From contig NZ_ML123044.1 in assembly GCF_003846175.1 (NCBI RefSeq), positions 1,599,499-1,636,897 on the forward strand: a stretch of DNA of 37,399 nt, given 5' to 3'. A model generated the notes under the pieces. The model did not search any database. It worked only from the letters and a program-made list of their open reading frames with translations, and was not told the DNA's origin. Positions 30,906 to 37,399 of the stretch are shown piece after piece. The stretch's first letter is position 1. The number at the start of each line of letters is the position of its first letter. The translations under genes were made by a program, and so were the position numbers. This DNA comes from Streptomyces sp. ADI95-17. GTDB lineage: Bacteria > Actinomycetota > Actinomycetes > Streptomycetales > Streptomycetaceae.

Positions 30906-31832
30906 TCAGATCTGCCGGGCCAGCGCCGCCAGGAAGGCGACGACGTCGCCCGGTCCGGCCAGCAGCAGATCGGCCCGCTCGGCCAGTTCGGGCACCTCCG
31001 CGCTGCCGCTGCACACCAGCAGGCCGGGGATGCCGTCGGCGCCGTCGGTGCGGAGCTTCTCCACCGCGGCGTAGGCGGCGAGGTCGCCGAGGTCGTCGCC
31101 CGCGTACAGCACGGACTCGGCGTCCGTCTCCCGTACGTACTGGGCGAGCGCCACGCCCTTGTCCATGCCGGGCGGGCGCAGTTCCAGGACCAGCCGGCCC
31201 GGTTCGACGATCAGTCCGTGCCGGGCGGCGAGCTCGCCGAGCGGGCCGCCCAGCGCCTCGAACGCGGCCTGCGGGTCGGCGGCCCGGCGGGTGTGGACGG
31301 CGATCGCCCGGCCCTTCTCCTCGACCCAGGTGCCGTGCCAGGAGCCGGACCGGTCGAGCACGCCGGGGAGTTCGGCGCGGACCGAGGCGATGCCGGGGTG
31401 CGGGGCGGGGGCGTGGACGGTGCCGGACACCGCGTCCCAGCGCTCGGCGCCGTAGTGGCCGAGGACGACGAGGTGGTCGAGGCCCGCGACTCCGGCGAAG
31501 CCGCCGTGCCGGACCGCGACGCCGGCCGGGCGGCCGGTGATCACGGCGATGGAGGCCACTTTCGGGGCGAGCGCGACGAGGGCCTCGACGGCGCCGGGGT
31601 GGGCGCGGGCCTGTTCCGGGTCCGGGACGATGTCGGCGAGGGTGCCGTCGAAATCGAGCGCGATCACGGCGCGGTCGGGGCGCGCGAGGATCGCGGCGAG
31701 GGCCTCGCGGCCGGGCGCGGTGGTGGGGGTCGGGAGCTCGGACGGGGTTTCGCTCGGCGCGGGTGCGGGTGCCGACGCGGATGCGTGTGTGGGTGCGGGT
31801 TCGGGTGCGGGTGCTTCCGGGTTGCTGCCCAT
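30906..31832 (-). CDS. otsB: Trehalose-6-phosphate phosphatase
   Basis: 308 residues, HAD superfamily. The nucleophile motif is VIALDFDGTLADIVPDPEQA (about 57-76), followed by SIAVITGRPAG, LVVLGHYGAERWDA, a Lys motif in MDKGVALAQYV and GDDLGDLAAYAAV. It dephosphorylates trehalose-6-phosphate made by OtsA. The first ~40 residues are Pro/Ala/Thr/Ser-rich, encoded by a degenerate GGGTGC hexamer tract, and are not needed for the fold. The ATG at 31832 has no Shine-Dalgarno; TATAGG lies 8 bases upstream on the minus strand, so a leaderless mRNA is possible. The otsA/otsB convergence is unusual for a two-step pathway, as the pair are not co-transcribed. Confidence 0.93.
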   Translation of the reverse strand: MGSNPEAPAPEPAPTHASASAPAPAPSETPSELPTPTTAPGREALAAILARPDRAVIALDFDGTLADIVPDPEQARAHPGAVEALVALAPKVASIAVITGRPAGVAVRHGGFAGVAGLDHLVVLGHYGAERWDAVSGTVHAPAPHPGIASVRAELPGVLDRSGSWHGTWVEEKGRAIAVHTRRAADPQAAFEALGGPLGELAARHGLIVEPGRLVLELRPPGMDKGVALAQYVRETDAESVLYAGDDLGDLAAYAAVEKLRTDGADGIPGLLVCSGSAEVPELAERADLLLAGPGDVVAFLAALARQI

Positions 31833-31904
31833 GAGGGGAGCCTATAGCCGGGGCGGGGAGTTGGGGCGGTGCGGGCATTTTCGGGGCGCTGCCCCCGGAC
31901 CCCC

Positions 31905-31972
31905 GCCCCTCGATCGCCGGAGGGGCTTGATTCCGCACTGCCGGAAGGGCCTCGCCGAGCCGAGGGGCTCGG
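31905..31972. terminator. Two hairpins downstream of the DUF3263 gene
   Basis: GCCCCT/AGGGGC (31905-31910 / 31921-31926) and CCGAGCC/GGCTCGG with loop GAGG (31955-31961 / 31966-31972). They probably end the DUF3263 transcript. The sequence around the first is of a dispersed kind familiar from Streptomyces intergenic regions. Confidence 0.55.
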
Positions 31973-31977
31973 TTCGG

Positions 31978-32235
31978 CTAGCGCCGTTCGCGCCGCGCGT
32001 CCCGCACCCGGCGCAGGCGGTTCACTGTCACCGGGTCCGCCGCCAGTGCGCGGCGGTCGTCGAGCAGGGCGTTGAGGAGCTGGTAGTAGCGGGTGGGCGA
32101 GATGCCGAGCTGTTCGCGGATCGCCCGCTCCTTCGCACCGGGGCCGGACCACGACTGCCGTTCGACGGCGAGCACGGCACGGTCACGGTCGGAGAGGCCG
32201 TCCGTGTCGTCGGGGCCAGGCGTGGGGGCGGTCAT
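31978..32235 (-). CDS. DUF3263 domain protein
   Basis: 85 residues, with the DUF3263 core LSDRDRAVLAVERQSWSGPGAKERAIREQLGISPTRYYQLLNALLDDRRALAADPVTVNRLRRVRDARRERR. The helix-turn-helix-like look (GISPTRYYQLLNALL) suggests DNA binding, but the family function is unknown. Start at the ATG at 32235; an in-frame ATG at 32247 (MLADMTAP) is possible. TATGTT (minus strand, 32248-32243) lies 7 bases before 32235, so this may be another leaderless gene. Single-gene unit, separated from the upstream lipoprotein gene by a 17-bp repeat. Confidence 0.85.
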   Translation of the reverse strand: MTAPTPGPDDTDGLSDRDRAVLAVERQSWSGPGAKERAIREQLGISPTRYYQLLNALLDDRRALAADPVTVNRLRRVRDARRERR

Positions 32236-32280
32236 ATCAGCCAACATATCGCCCGCACGGAAGGCCGACGGCTCGGAGGG

Positions 32281-32331
32281 CCGACCGCCCTGAGGGGCTG
32301 ACCGCCCTGAGGGGCCGACCGCCCTGAGGGG
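32281..32331. repeat. 17-bp x 3 tandem repeat downstream of the sugar-binding lipoprotein gene
   Basis: CYGACCGCCCTGAGGGG at 32281-32297, 32298-32314 and 32315-32331. The array ends 23 bp before the lipoprotein gene's stop codon (32355). CCCT...AGGGG within each unit could also form small hairpins. Confidence 0.88.
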
Positions 32332-32354
32332 CCGGCCCGGGAGGCCGCCGCCCG

Positions 32355-33641
32355 CTACTCCGTGTGCTCCGCCGCCGCCGAGTCGCGCGCGATCTTCCCC
32401 AGCACGTTCTCGGGGCTGCCGTTCGGCTCGACCGCCTTGCCGATGTTCTTCTTGAACGACTCGCTGGACCGGGCCCAGGACGTCTTGCCGTACGGGTAGA
32501 TCTGCGAGTTCGGCAGCGCGGCCAGGAACTTCCACAGCGGCTTGAACCTGGCGTCGGACTCCATGGCCGCGGAGGCGCTGTCGGTGACCGGGAGCAGGTC
32601 GTACTCGTCGGCGAAGTCGATGACGTTCTTGTCGGTGAACAGATAGTCGAAGAACTTGCCCAGCGGCACCCGGTGGCCGTTCTGCTTGAAGCCCATGATC
32701 CAGTCGGCCACGCCCAGCGAGCCCTCGCTCGGGCCGTCGGTGCCGGGCAGCGGCACCATGCCGACGGAGACGCCCTTGCGCTCGGCCTCCTGCATCAGCG
32801 TGGGATGGCCGTTCAGCATGCCGACCTCGCCGTCGGTGAACGCGTCGAACGCCTTCTGCCGGTCGAGCCTGCCGGGGGCGACGGGGCCGACGAGGCCCTT
32901 GTCGACCAGGTTCGTCTTCAGCCAGTCGAAGGTCCGGACGTTCTCGGCCGAGTCGATCTCGTACGAGCCGCTGTCGTCGATCAGGCCGCCGCCCCCGCTG
33001 AGCATCCACATCGTGGCCTCGGCCTGCGACTCCTCCGGGCCGAGCGGCAGCGCGAACGGGCAGTTCACCCCGCGCTGCTTGAGCAGCGCCGCGTCGTCGC
33101 GTATGTCGTCCCAGGTCTTCGGGGCGTCCAGGCCCGCCTGCGCGAAGAGCTTCTTGTTGTAGAAGAGCAGCCGGGTGCTGGCGACGAACGGCAGTCCGTA
33201 CTGGGTGCGGTCCAGACTGCCCGCCTCGGCGAGGGACGGCAGGAAGTTGGCCTGGGTGCGGATGGAGAGCATCTCGTCGGCCCGGTAGAGCTTGCCGGCC
33301 TTGGCGTAGTCGGCGTACGCGTCGATCTGGGCGATGTCGGGGGCCTGCCCCTTCTTCACCATCGCGGCGACCTCGCGGTCGATGTCCTTCCACGAGTAGA
33401 TGCTGACGTCGACGTCGATGCCGGGGTGGGACGCCTCGAAGCCCTTGACCAGCCGGTCCCAGTACTTCTCGGAGCTGTTGGCCGGGCCGTTGCCGTAGTC
33501 GGCCGCGACGAGCTTGAGGGTGATGTCCCCCGAGCCGCTGCCGGTGTTGCCGCAAGCCGACAACGTCGCTGTCATGCCCAGTGCGGTCACTGCCGCGATC
33601 AGTACCCGGTGGCGCAATCGCACAGCCCAGTCCGTCCTCAT
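32355..33641 (-). CDS. ABC-type sugar-binding lipoprotein (family 1 solute-binding protein)
   Basis: 428 residues. A lipoprotein signal (RLRHRVLIAAVTALGMTATLSAC) has its lipobox Cys at residue 30. The mature protein is a type-1 extracellular solute-binding protein: LKLVAADYGNGPANSSEKYWDRLVKGFEASHPGIDVDVSIYSWKDIDREVAAMVKKGQAPDIAQID and later DAFTDGEVGMLNGHPTLM. It would bind an oligosaccharide at the membrane outer face. No permease genes are adjacent, so it must use a transporter encoded elsewhere. A DasR-type site covers its promoter, suggesting an amino-sugar ligand. The start at ATG 33641 lacks a clear Shine-Dalgarno; the frame is open further upstream, but no signal is seen there. Confidence 0.88.
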   Translation of the reverse strand: MRTDWAVRLRHRVLIAAVTALGMTATLSACGNTGSGSGDITLKLVAADYGNGPANSSEKYWDRLVKGFEASHPGIDVDVSIYSWKDIDREVAAMVKKGQAPDIAQIDAYADYAKAGKLYRADEMLSIRTQANFLPSLAEAGSLDRTQYGLPFVASTRLLFYNKKLFAQAGLDAPKTWDDIRDDAALLKQRGVNCPFALPLGPEESQAEATMWMLSGGGGLIDDSGSYEIDSAENVRTFDWLKTNLVDKGLVGPVAPGRLDRQKAFDAFTDGEVGMLNGHPTLMQEAERKGVSVGMVPLPGTDGPSEGSLGVADWIMGFKQNGHRVPLGKFFDYLFTDKNVIDFADEYDLLPVTDSASAAMESDARFKPLWKFLAALPNSQIYPYGKTSWARSSESFKKNIGKAVEPNGSPENVLGKIARDSAAAEHTE

Positions 33642-33717
33642 CCATCGAGTCGCCCGTACCCGCCACGCCGTCGTGGGGCCCTGCGGACGAGGTGCGATCG
33701 TCCCCCAGCCCATTGCC

Positions 33718-33733
33718 GATGGTCTACACCAGA
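33718..33733. promoter_or_regulatory. DasR-type operator (dre) before the sugar-binding lipoprotein gene
   Basis: GATGGTCTACACCAGA matches the dre consensus (ACTGGTCTAGACCACT) at 11 central positions of 12. It overlaps the predicted minus-strand -10 (TGTAGA, 33728-33723; -35 TTGCGA at 33752-33747). Confidence 0.75.
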
Positions 33734-34037
33734 ACGGGTATCGCTTTCGCAACGTAACCGGGCCCGTACCCGGTCGTGCCGGGCCTGAGAGCAGGGCCCC
33801 GCCGCACGCCTACCGCTGAGTAGGCTCCGGCGCGGGATCCTCCGGGATCCGGACCCCGCCCCACCGCTGTGCCGTACCGCCCGCACCGTTACGCCCCACG
33901 CCGCAAGGAGCCGTCCGGCATGTCGCGTGGAGCCTTTCCCGGTGATCCTTTCCTCCTGAAGTCCTTCCGGACCGGGCCGGACCCCGGGCCGCGAAATCGT
34001 GGCCGCTATTTTGTATGGATCCGCAACAAACCGGGAT

Positions 34038-34053
34038 AGTGGACTAGACCTTT
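34038..34053. promoter_or_regulatory. DasR-type operator (dre) before nagK-nagA
   Basis: AGTGGACTAGACCTTT, i.e. AAAGGTCTAGTCCACT on the other strand, close to the dre consensus. It overlaps a possible -10 GATAGT (34035-34040) with -35 TTGTAT (34011-34016), so it should repress nagKA unless GlcN-6-P binds DasR. Confidence 0.8.
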
Positions 34054-34080
34054 TTGGTTCCGCGGGCGAAACTGTTTCCC

Positions 34081-35013
34081 GTGAAACACGTCATCGCCCT
34101 CGATGTGGGCGGCACCGGAATGAAGGCCGCACTGGTCGGGGCCGACGGCACCCTGCTGTACGAGGCGCGGCGGGCCACCGGCAGAGAGCGCGGCGCCGAA
34201 GCCGTCGTGGAGTCGATCCTCGACTTCGCCGCCGATCTGCGGGCGTACGGCGAGGAGCACCTCGGCGAGAGCGCGGTCGCGGCCGGCGTCGCCGTGCCCG
34301 GCATCGTCGACGCCGAGAACGGGATCGCGGTCTACGCCTCGAACCTGGGCTGGCGCGACGTGCCCATGCGGCAACTGCTCGGCGAGCGGCTCGGCGGTGT
34401 TCCCGTCGCACTCGGCCACGACGTACGCACCGGCGGGCTCGCCGAGGGCCGGATCGGCGCGGGCAAGGACGCCGACCGCTTCGTCTTCGTACCGCTGGGC
34501 ACCGGCATCGCCGGGGCCATCGGCATCGCGGGCACGATCGAGGCGGGCGCGCACGGATACGCGGGCGAGATCGGGCACATCGTGGTCCGGCCGGACGGGC
34601 CGGACTGCAGCTGTGGCCAGCGCGGCTGTCTGGAGACCCTGGCGTCCGCGTCCGCCGTCAGCCGCGCCTGGGCCGCCGCCTCCGGCGACCCCGAGGCGGA
34701 CGCCGCGGACTGTGCGAAGGCCGTCGAGTCCGGCGACCCGGCTGCCGTCGCGGTCTGGCAGAACGCGGTCGACGCGCTCGCCGCCGGGCTGGTCACCGCG
34801 CTGACGCTGCTCGACCCGCGCACGATCATCATCGGTGGCGGTCTCGCCGAGGCCGGGGAAACCTTGTTCACACCACTCCGTGCGGCCGTCGAGGAACGGG
34901 TCACGTTCCAGAAGCTGCCCCACATCGTCCCGGCGGCCCTCGGGGACACCGCCGGATGCCTGGGCGCAGGGCTGCTCGCCTGGGATCTTCTCTCCACGGA
35001 GGTATCCGCCTGA
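34081..35013 (+). CDS. nagK: ROK-family kinase, probable N-acetylglucosamine kinase
   Basis: 310 residues. ROK ATP-binding motif ALDVGGTGMKAALVGADG near the N-terminus. AAGVAVPGIVDAENGIAVYASNLGWRDVP follows, and the zinc/sugar motif is GEIGHIVVRPDGPDCSCGQRGCLETLASASA (about 162-192; CxCGxxGCxE). It phosphorylates GlcNAc (or a related amino sugar) in the cytosol. GTG at 34081 gives the standard ROK N-terminus, though no Shine-Dalgarno is seen; an in-frame TTG at 34054 is less likely. The stop overlaps the nagA start (TGATG), so one operon. A DasR site lies 28 bp upstream. Confidence 0.9.
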   Translation: MKHVIALDVGGTGMKAALVGADGTLLYEARRATGRERGAEAVVESILDFAADLRAYGEEHLGESAVAAGVAVPGIVDAENGIAVYASNLGWRDVPMRQLLGERLGGVPVALGHDVRTGGLAEGRIGAGKDADRFVFVPLGTGIAGAIGIAGTIEAGAHGYAGEIGHIVVRPDGPDCSCGQRGCLETLASASAVSRAWAAASGDPEADAADCAKAVESGDPAAVAVWQNAVDALAAGLVTALTLLDPRTIIIGGGLAEAGETLFTPLRAAVEERVTFQKLPHIVPAALGDTAGCLGAGLLAWDLLSTEVSA

Positions 35014-36167
35014 TGGCCGGACGCGCAGACAGCACAGTTCTCGCAGGTGCCCGGGTGGTGCTTCCCACCGGGACGGTCGAGAACGGCCGGGTGATCGTCG
35101 AGGGCACCCGGATCGCCGGTGCCGCGGCGGAGGGCGCACCGACCGTCGACCTGAGCGGCCACTGGGTGGTCCCCGGCTTCGTCGACATGCACAACCACGG
35201 CGGTGGCGGCGCCTCCTTCACCTCCGGCACCGTGGACGAGGTCCTCACCGGCATCCGGACCCACCGCGAACACGGCACCACCACCCTGGTCGCCTCCACG
35301 GTCACCGGCGAGATGGACTTCCTGGCCCACCGGGCCGGCGTCCTGTCCGAGCTGGTGGAACAGGGCGACCTGGCCGGCATCCACTTCGAGGGGCCGTTCA
35401 TCTCGCCGTGCCGCAAGGGCGCGCACAGCGAGGAACTGCTGCGCGACCCCGACCCGGCCGAGGTCCGCAAGCTGATGGACGCGGCGCGCGGCACGGCGAA
35501 GATGTTCACGCTCGCCACCGAACTGCCGGGCGGCATCGACTCGGTGCGGCTGCTCGCCGAGCACGGCATCATCGCCGCGATCGGCCACACCGACGCCACG
35601 TACGAGCAGACCGTCGAGGCGATCGACGCCGGCGCCACCGTCGCCACTCACCTCTTCAACGCGATGCCGCCGCTCGCCCACCGCGAGCCCGGCCCGATCG
35701 CGGCGCTGCTGGAGGACGAGCGGATCACCGTCGAGCTGATCAACGACGGCACCCATCTGCACCCCGCGGCCCTGCAACTGGCCTACCACCACGCGGGCGC
35801 CCACCGCGTCGCGCTGATCACCGACGCCATGGACGCGGCCGGTTTCGGCGACGGGCTCTACCAGCTCGGCCCGCTCGCGGTCGAGGTCAAGGACGGCGTC
35901 GCGCGGCTGGTCGAGGGCAACTCGATCGCGGGCTCCACGCTCACCCTGGACACCGCGTTCCACCGGGCCGTGACCGTCGACCGGATCCCGGTCGGCGACG
36001 TCGTGCAGTCCATCTCCGCCAACCCGGCACGACTGCTCGGCGTGTACGACCGGGTCGGCTCGCTGGAACCGGGCAAGGACGCCGACCTGGTGGTCCTGGA
36101 CGCGGACTTCGGGCTCAAGGGCGTCATGCGCAAGGGCGAATGGATCGAGGAGCCGCAAATCGGCTGA
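35013..36167 (+). CDS. nagA: N-acetylglucosamine-6-phosphate deacetylase
   Basis: 384 residues, amidohydrolase fold. HWVVPGFVDMHNHGGGGASF (about 49-68, HxH), GIHFEGPFISPCRKGAHS (metal Glu, about 125-142), AAIGHTDATYEQTVEAIDAGATVATHLFNAMPPLAHREPG, NDGTHLHP and LITDAMDAAGFGDGLY (catalytic Asp, about 270-285). It converts GlcNAc-6-P to GlcN-6-P plus acetate. This step serves both imported GlcNAc and the product of MurQ from the other end of this window. GGAGG 10 bases before the ATG; the start shares one base with the nagK stop. Confidence 0.97.
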   Translation: MAGRADSTVLAGARVVLPTGTVENGRVIVEGTRIAGAAAEGAPTVDLSGHWVVPGFVDMHNHGGGGASFTSGTVDEVLTGIRTHREHGTTTLVASTVTGEMDFLAHRAGVLSELVEQGDLAGIHFEGPFISPCRKGAHSEELLRDPDPAEVRKLMDAARGTAKMFTLATELPGGIDSVRLLAEHGIIAAIGHTDATYEQTVEAIDAGATVATHLFNAMPPLAHREPGPIAALLEDERITVELINDGTHLHPAALQLAYHHAGAHRVALITDAMDAAGFGDGLYQLGPLAVEVKDGVARLVEGNSIAGSTLTLDTAFHRAVTVDRIPVGDVVQSISANPARLLGVYDRVGSLEPGKDADLVVLDADFGLKGVMRKGEWIEEPQIG

Positions 36168-36211
36168 TCCGTCCCATTATTGACGGTGAGTCGAATACGT
36201 AACGAAGAGAC

Positions 36212-36243
36212 GGCGGTTGGTCCACGGCTCTGGGCCGACCGCC
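36212..36243 (+). terminator. Terminator of nagK-nagA
   Basis: 12-bp stem GGCGGTTGGTCC / GGGCCGACCGCC including two G-U pairs, 8-base loop, followed by ACCTCTTT. It lies in the 170-bp gap before the sugar kinase gene; no further gene is seen there. Confidence 0.75.
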
Positions 36244-36337
36244 ACCTCTTTGGCATGATCGCCTGGAAAACAGCTGGAGAAAGCGCATTCCCCCCAAGGT
36301 CTCGCGCTTCGGAGCAGGGATCGAGGGAGCGGCCGCG

Positions 36338-37375
36338 GTGATCCTCACGGTGACACTGAATACGGCACTCGACCTGACGTACGGCGTCCCGGAACTCGTC
36401 CCGCACGCCAGCCACCGCGTCAGCGAGATGTCCGAGCGACCCGGCGGCAAGGGACTGAACGTGGCCCGGGTGCTCTCCGCTCTCGGCCACCGGACCGTGG
36501 TCACCGGATTCGCCGGGGGCGCCACCGGGGCGGTGCTCCGCGAACTGCTGGCAGACCTGTCACCGCAGGAGCCCACCGACCCGGGCACCGGCAGCCCGGA
36601 CGCTCCGCACGCACCCGAGCCCGGGACCGCCCCCGCGCCGACGGCCCCCGCGGCAACGGCCCCCGCGCCGGTCACCGACGCCCTCGTCACCGTCGCCGGG
36701 AACACCCGCCGCACCATCGCCGTCGTGGACCGGGCCACCGGCGACACCACCCAGCTCAACGAACCCGGCCCGCTCGTCACCGCCGACGAATGGGCCGCCC
36801 TCCTCGACCGGTACGAGGAGCTCCTCGCCGAGGCCGACGCCGTCGCGCTCTGCGGCAGCCTGCCGCCCGGCATCCACGTCGGCGCCTACGCCGAACTCGT
36901 CCGGTCGGCCCGCACCGCCGGCGTCCCGGTGCTCCTGGACACCAGCGGCGAACCGCTGCGCCGGGGCATCGCCGCCCGCCCCGACCTGATCAAGCCGAAC
37001 GCCGACGAGCTCGCCCAGCTCACCGGGTCCCGCGAGCCGATGCGTGCCACCCGCGACGCCCGCCGCCGCGGCGCGCACGGGGTCATAGCCTCGCTGGGCC
37101 CGGACGGCATGCTGGCGGTCACCCCCGACGGGATCTGGCAGGCAGCGCCGCCCGCCAGGGTCCCGGGCAATCCGACCGGCGCGGGCGACTCCGCGGTGGC
37201 CGGGCTGCTGTCCGGACTCGTCGAGGGGCTGAGCTGGCCGGACCGGCTGCGGCGGGCGGTGGCACTGTCGACGGCGACCGTGCTCTCCCCCACGGCCGGT
37301 GATTTCGACCGCGCGGCCTACGAGGAGCTGCTGCCGCGCGTCGGAATCGAGGAACACGCACCGGCGGCCCGATGA
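36338..37375 (+). CDS. PfkB-family sugar kinase (1-phosphofructokinase/tagatose-6-phosphate kinase type)
   Basis: 345 residues. ILTVTLNTALDLTYGVPELVPHASHRVSEMSERPGGKGLNVARVLSALG (substrate motif GGKGLNVAR, about 36-44) and PGNPTGAGDSAVAGLLSGL (anion hole and catalytic Asp, about 273-291). It phosphorylates a hexose phosphate or hexose; the exact sugar is not readable. It carries an insertion of ~35 residues (about 80-114), almost all Ala/Pro/Thr (PGTAPAPTAPAATAPAP), between conserved elements. GTG at 36338 with GGGAG 9 bases upstream. Its neighbours are amino-sugar genes, but it is separated from nagA by a terminator. The stop is 24 bp from the window edge. Confidence 0.9.
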   Translation: MILTVTLNTALDLTYGVPELVPHASHRVSEMSERPGGKGLNVARVLSALGHRTVVTGFAGGATGAVLRELLADLSPQEPTDPGTGSPDAPHAPEPGTAPAPTAPAATAPAPVTDALVTVAGNTRRTIAVVDRATGDTTQLNEPGPLVTADEWAALLDRYEELLAEADAVALCGSLPPGIHVGAYAELVRSARTAGVPVLLDTSGEPLRRGIAARPDLIKPNADELAQLTGSREPMRATRDARRRGAHGVIASLGPDGMLAVTPDGIWQAAPPARVPGNPTGAGDSAVAGLLSGLVEGLSWPDRLRRAVALSTATVLSPTAGDFDRAAYEELLPRVGIEEHAPAAR

Positions 37376-37399
37376 CTGTCGGGTGACCTCCGACCGGAG

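Noticed and set aside
33920..34039. 39-codon open frame with AAGGAG upstream, ending at the nagKA DasR site
   Set aside because: Third-position G+C is only about 60 percent, well below neighbouring genes, and the predicted nagKA -35 box and operator lie in its 3' part. A chance frame is more likely, though a leader peptide cannot be fully excluded.
34332..36158. 608-residue minus-strand open frame opposite nagK-nagA
   Set aside because: Mirror of two recognised enzymes; no ribosome site or domain.

Overview
The window is high-G+C actinobacterial chromosomal DNA, almost certainly Streptomyces. The signs are strong G/C bias at third codon positions, many GTG starts, stop/start-overlapping gene pairs, DasR-type operators, two CIRCE elements before a groES-less groEL, and a nagA-nagK / trehalose / groEL / cold-shock / murQ gene order that I recall from the S. 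coelicolor core chromosome (from memory, not checked). I found no rRNA, tRNA, insertion sequence, phage module or CRISPR array. About 39 protein genes and one regulator pseudogene are supported.

Layout. 1-689: 3' end of a copper-type P-ATPase. 673-3115 (minus): pxpA-pxpB-pxpC, the 5-oxoprolinase operon, with stop/start overlaps. 3207-5984: HD-domain phosphohydrolase, Cmx/CmrA-like MFS exporter, and a DUF4031 gene with a small conserved partner. 6220-9743: MurNAc recovery operon (MurR/RpiR regulator, murQ etherase, MurP-like PTS EIIBC) with twin operators on an apparently leaderless promoter. 9807-12765: Uma2-fold protein, two small conserved Streptomyces proteins beside a broken XRE regulator, SMI1/KNR4 protein, and a winged-helix regulator with its membrane partner. 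12950-18935: secreted adenosine deaminase, TetR / cytochrome P450 / 3Fe-4S ferredoxin cluster, and a MerR/MFS divergent pair separated by only 24 bp. 19015-23811: secreted beta-trefoil-like protein, winged-helix/zinc-ribbon regulator, and two alpha/beta hydrolases. 23912-26817: groEL, cold-shock protein, and a sulfur-carrier protein. 26847-28314: a threonine-synthase-like gene behind a SAM-I riboswitch. 28470-31832: glucosyl-3-phosphoglycerate synthase and trehalose synthesis (otsA, otsB). 31978-37375: DUF3263 protein, a sugar-binding lipoprotein, nagK-nagA under DasR-type sites, and a PfkB-family sugar kinase.

How the genes work together. One theme is amino-sugar and wall recycling: murR-murQ-murP handles MurNAc, nagK-nagA handles GlcNAc, and the lipoprotein shares the DasR-type operator. 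A second is sulfur and methionine supply. The threonine-synthase-like gene and the adjacent sulfur carrier sit under one SAM riboswitch. That fits the MetM/MetO route, in which O-phosphohomoserine is converted to homocysteine with a thiocarboxylated carrier protein. A third is stress and osmoprotection: trehalose, glucosylglycerate, GroEL and Csp.

The most unusual DNA-level feature is a set of seven short tandem-repeat arrays with units of 17-41 bp, all at gene boundaries. Four of them contain the stop codon of the adjacent gene. The most novel-looking regulatory layouts are the SAM riboswitch whose closing stem runs into the purine-rich ribosome-binding region of the threonine-synthase-like gene, the operator-in-coding-sequence of the MurR-type gene, and the divergent MerR/MFS pair whose start codons both lie at or inside the MerR-type promoter.
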